Assembly: GCA_008973525.1 (NCBI GenBank)
Contig: WACJ01000226.1
Coordinates: 310,001-374,000, forward strand
Reading direction: 5' to 3'
DNA: 64,000 nt
Source: Stenopsyche tienmushanensis
Taxonomy: Eukaryota; Arthropoda; Insecta; Trichoptera; Stenopsychidae
Notes under the pieces: model-generated
Database searches by the model: none
Told to the model about the DNA's origin: nothing
The model's input: only the letters and a program-made list of their open reading frames with translations
Part shown: positions 12,660 to 24,929 of the stretch, piece by piece
How positions within the stretch are numbered: position 1 is the first letter of the stretch
Layout: every line of letters begins with the position of its first letter
Made by a program: the position numbers and the translations under genes

Positions 12660-13251
12660 AAACATCTTAGTAAGATTGTCACTGGAGATGAAATTTGGAT
12701 ACTCTATGAGAATATCCAACGTAAACGGTCTTGGACCAAGGCTACAGAAGCTTTAACTGTAGCTAAACCTGGCCTACATCCAAAAAAAAAGTTTTGCTAT
12801 GCATTTGGTGGGACTGGAAGGGGGTAGTTTATTATGAGCTACTTCAGCAAGGTGAAACGATCAATTCAACAAAATATTGTTTCCAATTAGACAATCTAAA
12901 GGATGCAATTGCCAGAAAACGACCAGAATTAACGAACAGACGAGGCGTTGTTTTTCATCACGATAACGACACTCGTCAGAAATAAATTATTATCATTTGA
13001 CTGGGATGTTTTATCTCATCCTCCATACTCTCCGGACATTGCCCCTTCAGATTATTATTTATTTCTTTCGTTGAAAAATTCTTTACGTGGTAAAAAAAAT
13101 AATTCAAAAAATGATATAAAAATGTACCATGATCAATATTTTGCCAACAAACCAGAAAATTTTTGGAAATAAATTTTGATGTAATACAAATTATTGTTTA
13201 TTTTTTTTCTTAACATGAAAACGAAAGAAACTTTTGGGACACCCTAATACA
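12660..13251 (+). mobile_element. mariner transposase fragment, copy 1 (5' truncated)
   Basis: The reading has VTGDE, then ALTVAKPGLHPKK, IWWDWKGVVYYELLQQGE, VVFHHDN and DIAPSDYYLF, in more than one frame. These are the three catalytic Asp contexts of a DD34D mariner transposase. The N-terminal DNA-binding part is gone, and bases are missing after HHDN, which shifts the frame. The right end reads GAAAGAAACTTTTGGGACAC, the terminal inverted repeat of this family. Inactive. Confidence 0.9.
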
Positions 13252-13339
13252 TAGCCGCGCTTTACCTCAGGAATATCAAAACGTTAATAGCGCAAAAAAA
13301 GAAAGTATTATTTTCTATTCGACTTGGGCGAATCTTATT

Positions 13340-13400
13340 AGCAATATATGACTCAAGATGCATCCATTGTGATCGTGGTTCAATTCTCAGTGACAGGGTG
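13340..13400 (+). repeat. Possible tRNA-derived SINE head
   Basis: TGACTCAAGATGCATCC followed about 25 bases later by GTGGTTCAATTCTC resembles pol III A and B boxes. A similar B-box-like match on the other strand lies at 13945-13965. No cloverleaf can be folded by eye. Confidence 0.25.
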
Positions 13401-14335
13401 CATCCGAGTCGATAAATCGTGCCTGTGTGAATTACGCGAGAAAGTATGACTGAATTTGCATAACGAATACAGCCGAAGCCATTGCATACAATCAGGTTTT
13501 CCCTCCTTGCACAATTGGCAAAAACGTGTAGCAGGCTCCAAGAAGTGGGTCAGCCTGCGAACGACTGGCCTCAAATAGGCTTCGACCTTTCCTCAATCGG
13601 CCACGCGGTCAAGTTGAACACTCGAAGGACTCCAAGGACACCCAGTACCGTTATCTTTGTTACGAGCCACGGATTGCAGGATGGCCAAGAAGCAGATCTT
13701 TGAACTCTAACTGGTTATTAGCACGCTGCTTTGTAAACACGGCGGTGTGTATTTATTAGCCTTTTAACACCGCGAGTGCAATTTTTGAAAGATCCATTAA
13801 AAAAAAAACACCATGCAACAGATATTCATTCAACGAAAAAGTATATTTACTTATTAGCGATACTATGGCACATATATCGCGCTCATCAGTTCAACGCAAT
13901 CTTTTCAAATCTGGAACAGCGCGGGGACAAACAAAGGAAAGATCTCTTCGGGTCGTGATTTGAACCACGCTAGCCGTCAAATTATATAGATGCGCTATAT
14001 TTAATATGTTTATTCGGATATAATATTTCTGTTCATCGTTCTCAAATGGACTCCATTGGAAATATTATAAACATTAAGGTATCAACTAAAAAAGGTGCTG
14101 ACACCTCGAAGGTTAATAATCAACGAGAATGAAAGCGTGTTCCGCATAGCGACATTCGTTTGCGTGCGAAACGTTCATCACAAGACCCAACGTCATCACC
14201 CAGGTCAAAGGCGGTTATATCGAACAATAATCTATCGAACATTAACACTTCTGTCAATGAATTTTTCTATTACCTCCTTTTTCTGAGATCAACAATATGT
14301 TTTTATTTATTTAAACTATGTTTTTTTTTTTAAAT

Positions 14336-14578
14336 TCATAGCAATACAAAATTGGCTATGCTCTTGATTGGCTCCTCGCATTTCTTATACATAAATCTGA
14401 GTTTTCTTTGATCAGCTTTGGTTTCATTTGGTTTCACCAGCTGATCAATTAGTCTATAAATATTTTGGCGTACATCGGTGGAATGATTAGTTCTCTGGTT
14501 CAAATTCTTATAAACTATGAATGATGCCAATGCTGCAGTTTCCAGCATATTGTTATTACATATTACATAAGGCACCAT
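14336..14578 (-). pseudogene. piggyBac-like transposase C-terminal fragment
   Basis: An 80-residue frame with NMLETAALASFIVYKNLN and then NIYRLIDQLVKP resembles the end of the piggyBac catalytic domain, where a helix with N.Y(I/V) and a region after it precede the zinc ribbon. The rest of the transposase is missing. It may belong to the family at 9573-10120. Assignment rests on motif memory, not a search. Confidence 0.5.
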
Positions 14579-14589
14579 GGGTTTGATCC

Positions 14590-15425
14590 CAGTGTAGTTT
14601 CAGATTCTTACTGAATAAACCCCTCCCTTATTCTTTGCCCCCCTGGTATTGTTTTCCACATTGCTTCAGGGAGACAAGTAGTCTGGCCTTGGGTGATTGG
14701 CCCTATTCTAGTGTTGGAGAACCGCTCTGCGCCTCTCTCTTTCACTGCCCTCTTTGGCGCTCAGAATTTCTTTAACGTAATCGCGCCAAAGGTCCCAGTT
14801 CTTCTTGTTTGCCATCATGCTATAGACCATATTGTTAACATTGAGCTCAACTACCCCGAGTGCTTGTTTCAGCAGTTTTCTCTGGGGTGCCCAAGCCTCA
14901 TAGTCACTGATGGTGTGGTCTGCGTTATCGACCTCCGCTTGGCAGTGGTGGCACGTTGCGTATGGTTCTTTGCCAATCCGTTTCAGGTACGCACCGAAGC
15001 ATTGGGCCTGGATAGCCGGGATAAATCAGTGGATTCATCTTCCCTTGCTGGACTGATCCCATCTCCGTTGCCAGGCTTCCCTCAGTTTCTGGTCTGGTTG
15101 CAATTTTTTGGATCTTCGTATTCCAAAGCCCTCTGTTTTGCCTGGGGGTAAAGCGGAGGGATTCTTCAGATACAGTTCTGTATGCTGCAGTGACTCGGAG
15201 CGCTCCCTGCTGCTGGATCCCAGCCAGATTCTTTCTATAGCTTTCGTGTCTGAGCAACTCATGCCATATTGGTCTTCTGCACGGCTTTGGCCCTCCGATA
15301 TTGGACATGAGCCATCTGAGCTCACTGGCCACCTTCTGCGCAGCTGCTTCCATATGTTTTCTGAAGGTCGGCTTGTTATCCAAGAGGATCCCGAAGTATC
15401 TCAACGATTTGCTGTAAAAAAGTAA
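14590..15425 (-). pseudogene. R1-clade non-LTR retrotransposon, 3' end of ORF2
   Basis: On the minus strand the frame at 15404-14925 reads YFGILLDNKPTFRKHM, then LRWLMSNIGGPKPCRR, then GALRVTAAYRTVSEESL. These match the region after the reverse transcriptase in R1-type LINEs. Another frame carries WQRRWDQSSKGRW. Farther on a frame ends with NKKNWDLWRDYVKEI and SERERR, as in the C-terminal tail of the family. Several frameshifts and stops make it a dead, 5'-truncated copy. It is more GC-rich than its surroundings. The plus-strand frames here are shadows. Confidence 0.85.
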
Positions 15426-15429
15426 AACA

Positions 15430-17027
15430 AGCTAGTGCCAAAAAACAAGCAACTCTAGTTTTGTATCAACAGAGCTAGCTTCGTTTTTAAAATAGTGATA
15501 CCACCCTCTCAGCTTACCAGCACTTGCTTGCTCTACTAGTTTGAAAACTAGCCACGTGTGCATCGGGCATTAGTTTGCCATTTGCATATATACCCCCCAA
15601 GAATCTGGTCCATAACGTCAACACTTCCCTTGTGCTTGTTATAAAATAACATTAGTTATGGCTTTTAGGGTTTTCCAACAATTTCGGTATCATAATGGAC
15701 AGTTGAATTAGAGTCGACTGCTGTCTGACCTCCTTCTTCTTTTCCAGTTATAATATTGTTTGAATTTTTGCAGATTTTTCCAGATACAATATTGTTTGGA
15801 TCGAAAAGATTAAAATTTCCTTACGAAACATGAAGAAAAACGTGATTTCTTATAAAAATTCTATGAAAAAAAATATGGATCTGACGAGACCTCTTTCGTT
15901 AACTCTAGGTTTAAAATAGAAATATCCTTTTTTCTTGAAACACAAAGATCTTGAACTTTTTTTTAGATTCTAAATTCTGTAAAACTCTTCAATGGATAAA
16001 TTTAATTTACATACTTATCATTGTCTTTTACAAATATTATGATAAAAATGATTGCATACCAGACCAAGCATCATCTGCCAGTATATTTTTTTCCAAGGGG
16101 AATCCATTTTTGATAGTGAATTTAAAAAATATAAGCTCTCCATAAATTCTATAATTATTTCAGGACTTAAATTAATGACCATTAAATTGGTCTCCGTTCT
16201 GGTCAATGCATCGAGATTGTCGAGCTTATAGCCATTTCGATGAGCCCTTTAAAATATTTGTATCCTACGAGCGAAACATTGCATTGCTTATATAGAAGTC
16301 TTGCCACATATTTAACAATTGATGAATGCTTTAAAAGCGAACGTGCTTGAAAGTATCGCCAAACGAATACACTCTCTTCTTTTATTACGCCAAGGTATGA
16401 GCTTAAAACTGTCAACAAAGACCTCGTTCAGTTTCGGATTTTTTCTTTACAAAGATTTAATTTTTTTCGCTCGATAAATAAACGCAGACGTGTGCATACA
16501 TTCAATACACGCCATCTATTTGTTAAGGCTTCTTTTTGCGCCATGCATGATGATAATCTACGGTGTTTTTGCTATAGATGGCGGCAGTGAAATGACAATA
16601 CTGATCGATGGCTTTGTCAAAACCAGAAACTATTGGTCAATGTTCGCCATGAAAATAGTTTTATTATAGTAAATCAACGCCCGCCGCATTTGATCAACTT
16701 GATCTTGAGCTGATCGTGCTTTCTTCGCCGATGCTGAAATCAGCCACTGCGTGATGTAATCTGATACAAAATATTTTTTTTATTTTTAAATTCATTTTGT
16801 CAATGGATTTTTAGAAAGTGATTTTTAAAAAACTCACTAAACTCTATCAAATTTATTTATTTATTTATAAACCTTTATTCAAAAAAATAAAATATTACAA
16901 GGTAAAATGGTGTATCAATATACACAATTACATTAGTTAGTTATTAATAAATTATGCATAAAAAGAGTAAATTTAATTTTGTAAATAAAGGGAAAATAAG
17001 AAACTTAAAATCCCTTTGCGACACTCC
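15430..17027. other. Intronic stretch without recognised feature
   Basis: AT-rich sequence with only short, random frames. No terminal repeats or domains were recognised. Confidence 0.4.
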
Positions 17028-17300
17028 TTAACCCCTTAAGTGGATATGACGTATATATCCGTCAAGACCAAAATCCATGCAAAGTGGGTATGACGAATAT
17101 ATCCGCATTGTGAAAGTTAAGCAAACCTCAATAGAAAATGACGGATATGTCCAATTGCAGTGTTGTGTAGGTTAAATGTAAGAATGATTCATCTCGGGAA
17201 CTGACTTGTTCGAACTTGATAATATACTATTTTCGTATACTGGATATGACGCGAAAAGATCAAAAAGGCGAAAAGAACGCGTCACTCATGACTATCCACT
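17028..17300. mobile_element. piggyBac-like MITE, related to 3628-3877
   Basis: Starts TTAACCCCTTAAGTGGATAT, then GACGTATATATCCGTC and GACGAATATATCCGC, and shares CCTCAATAGAAAATGACGGA with the element at 3628-3877 in the opposite sense. The right end could not be placed; it abuts the LINE fragment. Confidence 0.6.
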
Positions 17301-17323
17301 ATAATAAAATATATTTTGGCATT

Positions 17324-17880
17324 TTATGGACGATTACTCCGAGAGCTGGTATAATATGCCGTGTCGTCGGCGTAAAGTGCTACGTTTGATGGGGATCCTT
17401 TTGGTAGATCATATAAGTAAATGTTGAACAGGTGAAGCCCTAAAATACTGCCTTGAGTAACTCCCACTGAAAAAAACTGAAGAGTTGACGTTGCTCTGTT
17501 TAAGATTACCGAAAATGATCTTTTGCACAGATAGGATTGGATCGTTTTAATAAGAAAAATACGAAAATTAAGGGATATCATTTTATGGATTAGACCGCGG
17601 TGCCAAACGGTATCGAATGCCTTTTCGATGTCGAATAGTACCATACCGGTACTTCTCTTCGTGTTAAAGTTTCTAGTAATGTATTCCGTCAGTCTAATCA
17701 ACTGATGGGCCGTAGAGTGATTCCTACGAAAACCGAATTGCTCATTATTAATAACATTTATACTAAGTTCATCCAGTCTATTTAAAATAAGTTTTTCAAA
17801 TATTTTTCTTAATGCAGAAAGTAAACTAATCGGACGATAATTTATCGAATTATCAAACAAATAGATCCAATATATCCCAA
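17324..17880 (-). pseudogene. jockey-like non-LTR reverse transcriptase fragment
   Basis: A 178-residue open frame with NYRPISLLSALRKIFEKLI, NEQFGFRRNHSTAHQL, VLFDIEKAFDTVWH, GVTQGSILG and ALYADDTA. These are the reverse transcriptase core motifs, including the DIEKAFDTVWH Asp and the ADD catalytic box. It is most like the jockey clade. Endonuclease and C-terminal parts are absent. The unbroken frame suggests a fairly young fragment. Confidence 0.92.
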
Positions 17881-17899
17881 TTACTCGAAATTTTTAATA

Positions 17900-18640
17900 C
17901 ATCCAAACATGATAATTTGCATTCATTAACAGACGGAATTTATGCAGCGGTTGATCGCCATCAGATACATCTAGAGTCTAACAAAGTATGATCTAATACT
18001 GTATGAGAAACCATGAGATTTTTCACAGAGAACGATGCAGATTTCCACAATTAAATGACGATTTAATTGTGCTAATCATCAACGCCGTTTGTTTCGTATT
18101 GTGTTAGCGATAGAAAGCTATTTTATATTAATTAATATGTTTTTGATATTGAATATTCAACGCTGTCTTCTTAAATTATTTGAAAATAATCCAATATCGT
18201 ATCTGAATTGATGTTGCTTAGATTTCAGCTCAGATACTTAAATTAATGAACGACGAACGGGAGATCCATTTATTTCAAGCCAAATATTGTTTAGCGATAA
18301 AGCTCATTTCACAATGGATAGTTTCGTCAATAAGCAAAATTGTTATATCTGAGAAGGATGAAAATCTTTATGTTATTCAGAAAAGATGTCTACACCAAAA
18401 AAAAAACACCAATTGATGTGCATTTTGAGCAAATTATTTGGTTAAAATAACGGTATTTTTGGTTTTTGGGTTCTGCTCCGAGTGATTCATTTTTGGCATT
18501 TTACATTAAAAATATTGTGGAATTTGCTATTTAACTTTTACTTTTTGTTAGTTGACGTATTATTTTATAATTCTGCTTCTATGTAGTTTAGAATTATCAT
18601 GTTGACGACATATATTGTAATAATAAACATGATAATTTTG
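17900..18640. other. Intronic stretch without recognised feature
   Basis: AT-rich, no domain, no terminal repeat seen. Confidence 0.4.
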
Positions 18641-18975
18641 AAGTTTAGGAGTCCCAACTTACCCTGTTTGGATACATAGCAAATATATAGGATGAGATAA
18701 GCTAAATAAAATACTTAATAATGACTTAAGCTGGAATTTGGGTTGATAACAATATTACATATCTGAATTTTTGATTTAACAGGATGGACAAAGAGTAAAA
18801 ATTATAGTATTTTCAGATGAAAACAATGAAAAAAAATCTGCATAAACTATCTTTCGCGTAGGACGTGTACCGAACCGAATAAACCGATATTTTCAAACCA
18901 CTTCAGTTCCAGTTTTCGTTGAAAATATCGATTTTATCATATTTTCTAACGGCATAAATGAAAGAAAAGAGCGAA
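18640..18975 (+). mobile_element. hAT-like non-autonomous repeat, partial copy
   Basis: It runs from GGAGTCCCAACTTACCCTG through TTGGGTTGATAACAA and TATCTTTCGCG to a GTACCGAACCG stretch and inverted CGGTT-type repeats. The same order occurs at 41390-41703, where the end reads GGTTCGAAGCCCTG. A reversed partial copy lies at 60425-60600. Confidence 0.5.
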
Positions 18976-19080
18976 ATACTTTTGTCGCGAATACGGCGGC
19001 ATTCGATCTTACGGGAGTATTTTTATTACGGGACATAATTTTTTGAGGACATAATCTCGCAAAAATATATCACCCGATGA

Positions 19081-19332
19081 TTAAATTGAGCTTGTCGCTG
19101 CCAACCTTGATGCAATCAGACCGAAGGCGTGTTTTTTGAACTTGATTGCATCTTGCAACGCAAACGGGTTCCATGTAGCAGCTCTTGTGGACCAGAATCT
19201 CGCATTATCCGCAAAGTGGGCCGCAACTCTTTTTCCATCTACATCTGCACATTTAACACTTCGAATTTTGACGAGTGAAAAAGGACAAGTATCGGTGGAT
19301 TCTTGAATGTAAGCGAGTTTATGTAAACACAC
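19081..19332 (-). other. Unidentified open frame of 83 codons
   Basis: A frame of somewhat higher GC content than its surroundings, with VKIRSVKCADVDGKRVAAHF and then ATWNPFALQDA. I do not recognise it. It could be a remnant of a transposon or a processed gene; no start context, splice sites or neighbours support a real gene. Confidence 0.2.
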
Positions 19333-19969
19333 TAAACGAAGAGATACAATAAGAAGAGCGCTTAACAGTTATATTTTACCGTCAATCACACGTGGGTGTG
19401 AATTGTGTCGACTCGAATTACGTCACTTCTAAGTTTGATTGATCGTCTTTTAAAAATGACGACCTATCATCGGCTGTGTGCAAATAATGAAAATATCTCT
19501 CTAATGCCTCCAGCTGTATTGATACAAACCAGAGGCCTAGCGGAATAACCCATTCATGATCAATACTCTACTTTTTTGCAAACTTTTCTTATTATAACGT
19601 TTAAAGCAATATAAAGAATAAATATAACGGATATTGTAAACATTTCATACCGATGTATATATTGTGTATAGCGATGAAATAGAAATAATTCATTCTAACT
19701 GGCTTTTCGCAATCCTTTCTGTGTTAAATATTTTTCTAAAAATATGATCGTCAATCATTTTTTCTAGCAGGGTTTTTTTAAATTGTTATCTTTTATTTAT
19801 ACTCTATACGTTGCCTCATATAAAAATCAATATAAAATGATCATCATTCATTTGGAGCAGCGAGTGACCAAAGAAAACCAAGCATCTAATCAGATCATCT
19901 TTTTGGCTGCAATGCCAATCAATTAATAAGCTTGAGATTTTGTTAATATACAAATATTTTTAAATAATT

Positions 19970-20243
19970 ACATAAGAGATCTACTGTAAGTTAATTGTAT
20001 TATATCTATATTATTTGAGAAAGTACAAACAATAAATTGACAAAGTTTTATCGCGATTGAATAAACGGTATGGTAGCGCATTAAATACGGACAAACAAAC
20101 AACGATTTTTATTTATTAAACTATGCCTATATTACTTGCGGAATCCTTAGCTATAAATGGACGAAGTTTTATCGCAATCTGATGAACGGTATGGTAGCGC
20201 ATTTCGAACGAACAAAACCCAATTCATTTTTATATATTAGATT
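19970..20243 (+). repeat. Tandem-dimer interspersed repeat, copy 2
   Basis: Same two-unit structure as 862-1222, beginning in ATAAGAGATCTACTGTAAG and ending AACCCAATTCATTTTTATAT. It is directly followed by a second repeat (20244-20440). Confidence 0.7.
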
Positions 20244-20440
20244 AATTTGATTTTATTCATCTAATAATACTATTATCTTTATATTTATCCTGTCAAATCA
20301 ATACTTCAGATAATATTGTTATTAAGCCAAATCTATGACTCCCAGATTTCAATTTGTTTCCTAATGCTATGTACTACTAACTAGGACTCCCAAACTTATA
20401 CCAGGTAAAAAGCATCAAGTCAATATCCTTCGTTTAACCT
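20244..20440 (+). repeat. Interspersed repeat shared with 61290-61500
   Basis: Both copies have a TAATAATACTAT stretch, TTCAATTTGTTTCCTA, then TAGGACTCCCAAACTTA or TGGGACTCCCAAACTTA, then AAGCATCAAGTCAATA. Non-coding, unclassified. Confidence 0.5.
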
Positions 20441-21612
20441 TTATTTTGCTAATGTGTATTTACTACACTATTGGGGATAAATTTTGATGCGAACAGCATT
20501 TTGCATTGACTTGTTGGTGTTTTTATTTTTTTTTAAAAAAACCTACGATTCTCACTGAAGCGTAAATAAAGGTGAATGTTAAAAAACGATATCGTGCGAT
20601 GAGGGTTAATTTGATGTCTCAATTCATCCAATTATGCAACGATCATATTTTTTTGCAAATGGATGACATCAAAACGCGAAACCGTCGTTGGATCAATGAA
20701 TCGGAAAATTTGTCGCAAAGATGTCATTTTATGGTTTTGATGGATTTTTTTTTCAGATGACAAATTGTAATACTTTCCGCCGAGTCTATCGCATTTTTGT
20801 GTGCCTGAAAAAGAATCGATTTTACGCAAATCTTGCAAAACTTCCTGAGCGTTTTTCGCTGCGTTGTGTCGATGATGTCTGTAATTTATTGAATGAGGAA
20901 AACGCTGAAAGGCCAATTGTATATAATTAAATGTTTACGCTCAATTTGTCAGATTGCGATTCGGAAGTTTAATATCTCTGAGGTAACAGGAAAATAAGCA
21001 GACTAACGGTATAGGGCGATATCTGAAACGGAATGTGTGTCTTGAGGCGACATAACTTTGCACAAGGGTTGTGCCAACTGCGTATTATCCTATGCCCTTG
21101 TGTCCTAATCTGAATTGATTCGAATTCTATTTTAATTAGTCTCCAAATTTGTAATATAATCAAGATGGTTTCTTGTTTCAAAGTTCTTTCAAAATGATGG
21201 CATGCGTTCTAAGAATATCAAAGTAAGTATTTATTAAAGATATTTCTAATATCAATAGCACTTATTCGAATCACTTTTAAGTTCTCATCAATGCTTTTCA
21301 AAATTGTTTCATATGTAAAAACGGTTGCTTAATTTTAGCACGTTCTTTTCATCAACAAGGATCTTTTTCCAAAAAAAAAAAAGTTCCATTTTATCAACAA
21401 AATCCTTAATTTATTTTGGCAGATTCTATGTCGATCGATGCAATATCTTCTCAGGTTTTTATATAATATTTTACAGTGAGAATCGCTTGTTAAAGTTTCA
21501 AACTATCCTTTATTGGCAAATTATTATTCTTCGAATAATGTTTGATCTTCTATCCAGATATTTAGATATTTTTCCGTATTTTCTATTTTTACTGGGTATG
21601 TAGAAGTAATAT
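20441..21612. other. Intronic stretch without recognised gene
   Basis: Overlapping small frames at 20572-20930 on both strands have no known domain. The part near 20440-20475 (AATGTGTATTTACTACAC) echoes the core of the CCCGGGATT family. Confidence 0.35.
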
Positions 21613-22382
21613 ATTAGATTGTCCCATAAGTTTCTTTCGCAAATGAACATAGATCTAATCATAGCCATGGTTGAAGAAAACCCGCGATATACTGTTTGCG
21701 AAATAGCTAACAGGTTAGAAATTCCAAGAACATCCGTCCATAATCATCTGACAAAATTGGGCTACATCAATCGTTCAGATGTGTGGCTTCCTCATGAACT
21801 GACTCAAATAAACTTCAGCATATTTCAACATGTGATCTTCTTCTCCAGCAACATAATAGCCAACCTTTTTTGAAGAGACTTGTCACTGGAGATGAAAGTT
21901 GGATACTCTATGAGAATATCCAACGTAAACGGTCTTGGACCAAGACTACAGAAGCTTTAACTGTAGCTAAACCTGGCCTACATCCAAAAAAAAGTTTTGC
22001 TATGCATTTGGTAGGACTGGAAGGGGGTAGTTTATTATGAGCTCAAAAATAAATTATTATCATTTGACTGGGATGCTTTATCTCATCCTCCATACTCTCC
22101 GAACATTGCCCCTTTAGATTATTATTTATTTCTTTCATTGAAAAATTCTTTACGTGGTAAAAATTTTAATTCAAAAAATGATATAAAAATGTACCTTGAT
22201 CAATATTTTGCCAATAAACCTGGGAAATTTTGGCAAGAAGTCATTATGAGACTTCCGGAGAGATGGATAGAGGTAATAAAACAGAATGAATCATATATTA
22301 TTCAATAAATTTTGATGTAATACAAATTATTGTTTATTTTTTTCTTAATAAGAAAACGAAAGAAACTTATGGGACACCATAA
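21613..22382 (+). mobile_element. mariner element, internally deleted but with both ends
   Basis: Left end GTCCCATAAGTTTCTTTCG (21621 on) and right end CGAAAGAAACTTATGGGAC form a perfect 19-bp terminal inverted repeat. The frame at 21619-21873 holds the N-terminal helix-turn-helix of a mariner transposase (TVCEIANRLEIPRTSVHNHL, then LGYINRSDVWLPHEL). Later frames hold WDWKGVVYYEL and a DYYLF end with ANKPGKFWQ. The middle, including the HHDN catalytic site, is deleted, so about 770 bp remain of about 1.3 kb. Inactive but possibly mobile in trans. Confidence 0.9.
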
Positions 22383-23783
22383 TATTTTGCACTTTTTAAT
22401 TATTGAAGTCCCAGCTTGTAATACATACACAAATCTCATATGTAATATTAATTAATATTTGTGCTGATCAAGTATATACCATAAATTTGTAAAATCGAAA
22501 CTTTATTATAGAAGTAGCGTATTAAAAGAGGGCACATGTGTGTATTGTATTAAGCTTATGGCCTTCTTACAAGCTTTAAGTTAATTTGAAAAAATATGAT
22601 TCCATGACGAAATCGTTATAAACGGCTTTAGAAACAGATTGAATAGCACGAAGCTTGTAGACAAATTCAGACGACACGTACAAATGCACTTGTTACGTAT
22701 AATAGAGATACGTTGGAAACACCTTCAACTGTAGCAAAACAGTCTTTGTGACGTTCATGAAAGAAACTTTCTCAAGAAAAAACTACAATACCATAGAAAA
22801 TAGCAATCGTTCTAAAGCTCCATTTTTTATGCAAATTGCATGCGTCCATCGAAAGTTTCGCAACATGTTGAACAGTCGACTTCTATGATAGCGAAGAAAG
22901 GTATTCATATTTGCCACATATGAATGAAACGGCGCCGTATTGTATGGATAAGCAATTATTAATGTATGTCAAGTCAACATATGGTGAAAGCATAATAGTA
23001 AGTCAATATAGTTCTCACAAATCATTATCAATTTATAAGACGAAGGGAGTTTTAAACGCCTGCGTTGAATTTCTGGTCGAGGGCTTCGACGATGGTTTAA
23101 AATTTTAACTGCAAAGCGAATTTGTGAATATTAGAAATTGTGTTAAAAATTGTTAGACGTATATATTTTATTGTCTATAGGCAACTTGTATGTCTAAGAC
23201 AATTTACGGGTTTTGAGCATTTCTTAGTCAGGATTGTCACAACATAATGGATGTTTTAAGTGTGGCAAAGATCATTCAAGCGGCAGCCCTGACGACTTCC
23301 ATTGAAATTATTCAAAAATAAAATGTATACACCAAGATCCATTAAAATGTCGGATTCGCCAATATATGGACTCACGCTGGCGCTCAAGTGGTTAAGTATG
23401 AAAATGCACTGCCGATCGAACATTTAAACTCATATTCGTCCAATATAGGAAAAATCCATATAGGAAAAAAAAACCAAATTATGCTGTCAATAATAAATAT
23501 TACAGTACGCGGAAAGCCAGACGAACTCACAATTATGTTTTATCTACATGCGGAAATTAGCACTTAAACGAGCGTGTTTAATGCACTCCTCATTATATAT
23601 ATAACAGATGCGGAATTAGTTGCCGATTTATCATTAGGTTCACTACTGACTTTCAAGAAATGATCCCTTCCTATTTTTGCCATTTTTCCTCGTTCAACTA
23701 ATAATTTAATATCGAATTTGATGACCAATTTAAGAAATGTATGTATTTTTTCGCCTTGAAAAAGCCACAATGTATCATAATAC
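22383..23783. other. Intronic stretch without recognised feature
   Basis: No domain, terminal repeat or RNA seen. Short frames at 22911-23108 and 23564-23770 (-) look random. Confidence 0.4.

Positions 23784-23822
<39 letters not shown>
23784..23822. repeat. (TA)n microsatellite
   Basis: An uninterrupted TA dinucleotide run of about 18 units after ACG. Likely polymorphic in length. Confidence 0.95.
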
Positions 23823-23826
<4 letters not shown>

Positions 23827-23904
23827 AACAAATTTTGAACCAATTTAATTTTCTGAGCGTTCCTACGGAGGTACAGATGACATATTTATTGAATACACTA
23901 ATAG

Positions 23905-24130
23905 AATTTTGGGCTTTTCATTGGACAATTTTCAATATGCTCACAATGCAAGTATAATTCTATTTTATTGGGATATATTCACAAGGGATCGCATTAAAAA
24001 ATATTCTGGATATTGCATTTATTCTGGCCTTGTTCAGTGGTTCGCACGATCTCCAGACCTGACACCATTGGATTTTTATAGTCGCGTTGCTGCCACAGAA
24101 GTAATAATTCTAAGAATATCGTTTGAAATT
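23905..24130 (+). pseudogene. Transposase fragment of the LTPLD type (Tc1/mariner-like DDE)
   Basis: A frame reads VQWFARSPDLTPLDFYS after a YAHNASI piece. This is the third catalytic Asp context (SPDLTPLD-F) of a common insect DDE transposase family, with the HNA before it. The usual FLWG after the motif is lost. Very short and dead. It abuts the tandem-dimer repeat at 24145. Confidence 0.6.
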
Positions 24131-24144
24131 TGAAAGACATCTTG

Positions 24145-24510
24145 TTCAATTGGGATTGATATAAATAATCAAATTTATTTTATTTTGTTGGTTTTGTTAT
24201 ATAAATATGAACAAGCATACAAACATTGATTTTTATACATAAGATCTACCATAAGTTAATTGTATTATACCTGTACTATTTGAGAAAGTGCAAACAATAA
24301 ATTGGCAAAGTTTTATCGCAATCGAATGAATGTTATGGCAACGCATTAAATACGAACAAACAAACATTAATTTTTATATATTATACTATGTCTATGTTAC
24401 TCGCAAAATCTTTAACAATAAGTGAACAAAGTTTTATTGCAATCCAATGAACGGTATGGCAGCGCATTTCGAACGAACAAAACCCAATTCATTTTTATAT
24501 ATTACATATA
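24145..24510 (+). repeat. Tandem-dimer interspersed repeat, copy 3
   Basis: Shares the full left part with copy 1 (GGATTGATATAAATAATCAA, TTTATTTTATTTTGTTG) and both internal units, ending AACCCAATTCATTTTTATAT. Confidence 0.75.
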
Positions 24511-24929
24511 TTATTATAAATCACACATTTCTTACCATCATTTACAATGCTATTCGATAAAGGATTATTGTTTGCTGATGTTTGTGTTTGCACAGTGATC
24601 CACAAGAATTCCATTCTTTGCGATAACTCCTCAATTATTCCCGTGCACAGTTATTAATTCACCATATACATATTTGAGTATTTTACTGGTTTTCCAAACC
24701 CAAATCAAAAGAATCTGGATACAAACTGAGCTCAAATATAAAATCTCAAAATGCCTGAATACTTTCGGATCCTCCAATATACTTCAATTTATGTGTAAAA
24801 CTTTTCATGATCCTTGCAATGTTCGTGTCATTATACTAGGAATGAGAAATAAAATAAAATGTGAATATGTAAATCATTAATCTTTCATTAGCACACGATC
24901 AAGGCGTGAATAGAAGTGTACACTTACTG

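Noticed and set aside
13945..13965. B-box-like GTGGTTCAAATCAC on the minus strand as a tRNA gene
   Set aside because: No cloverleaf arms or acceptor stem could be matched around it.
14693..15151. 152-codon plus-strand frame
   Set aside because: It is antisense to the R1-clade ORF2 fragment, which has recognisable motifs on the minus strand.
23784..23822. TA run as a possible promoter or origin element
   Set aside because: A simple microsatellite explains it; nothing around it supports a regulatory role.
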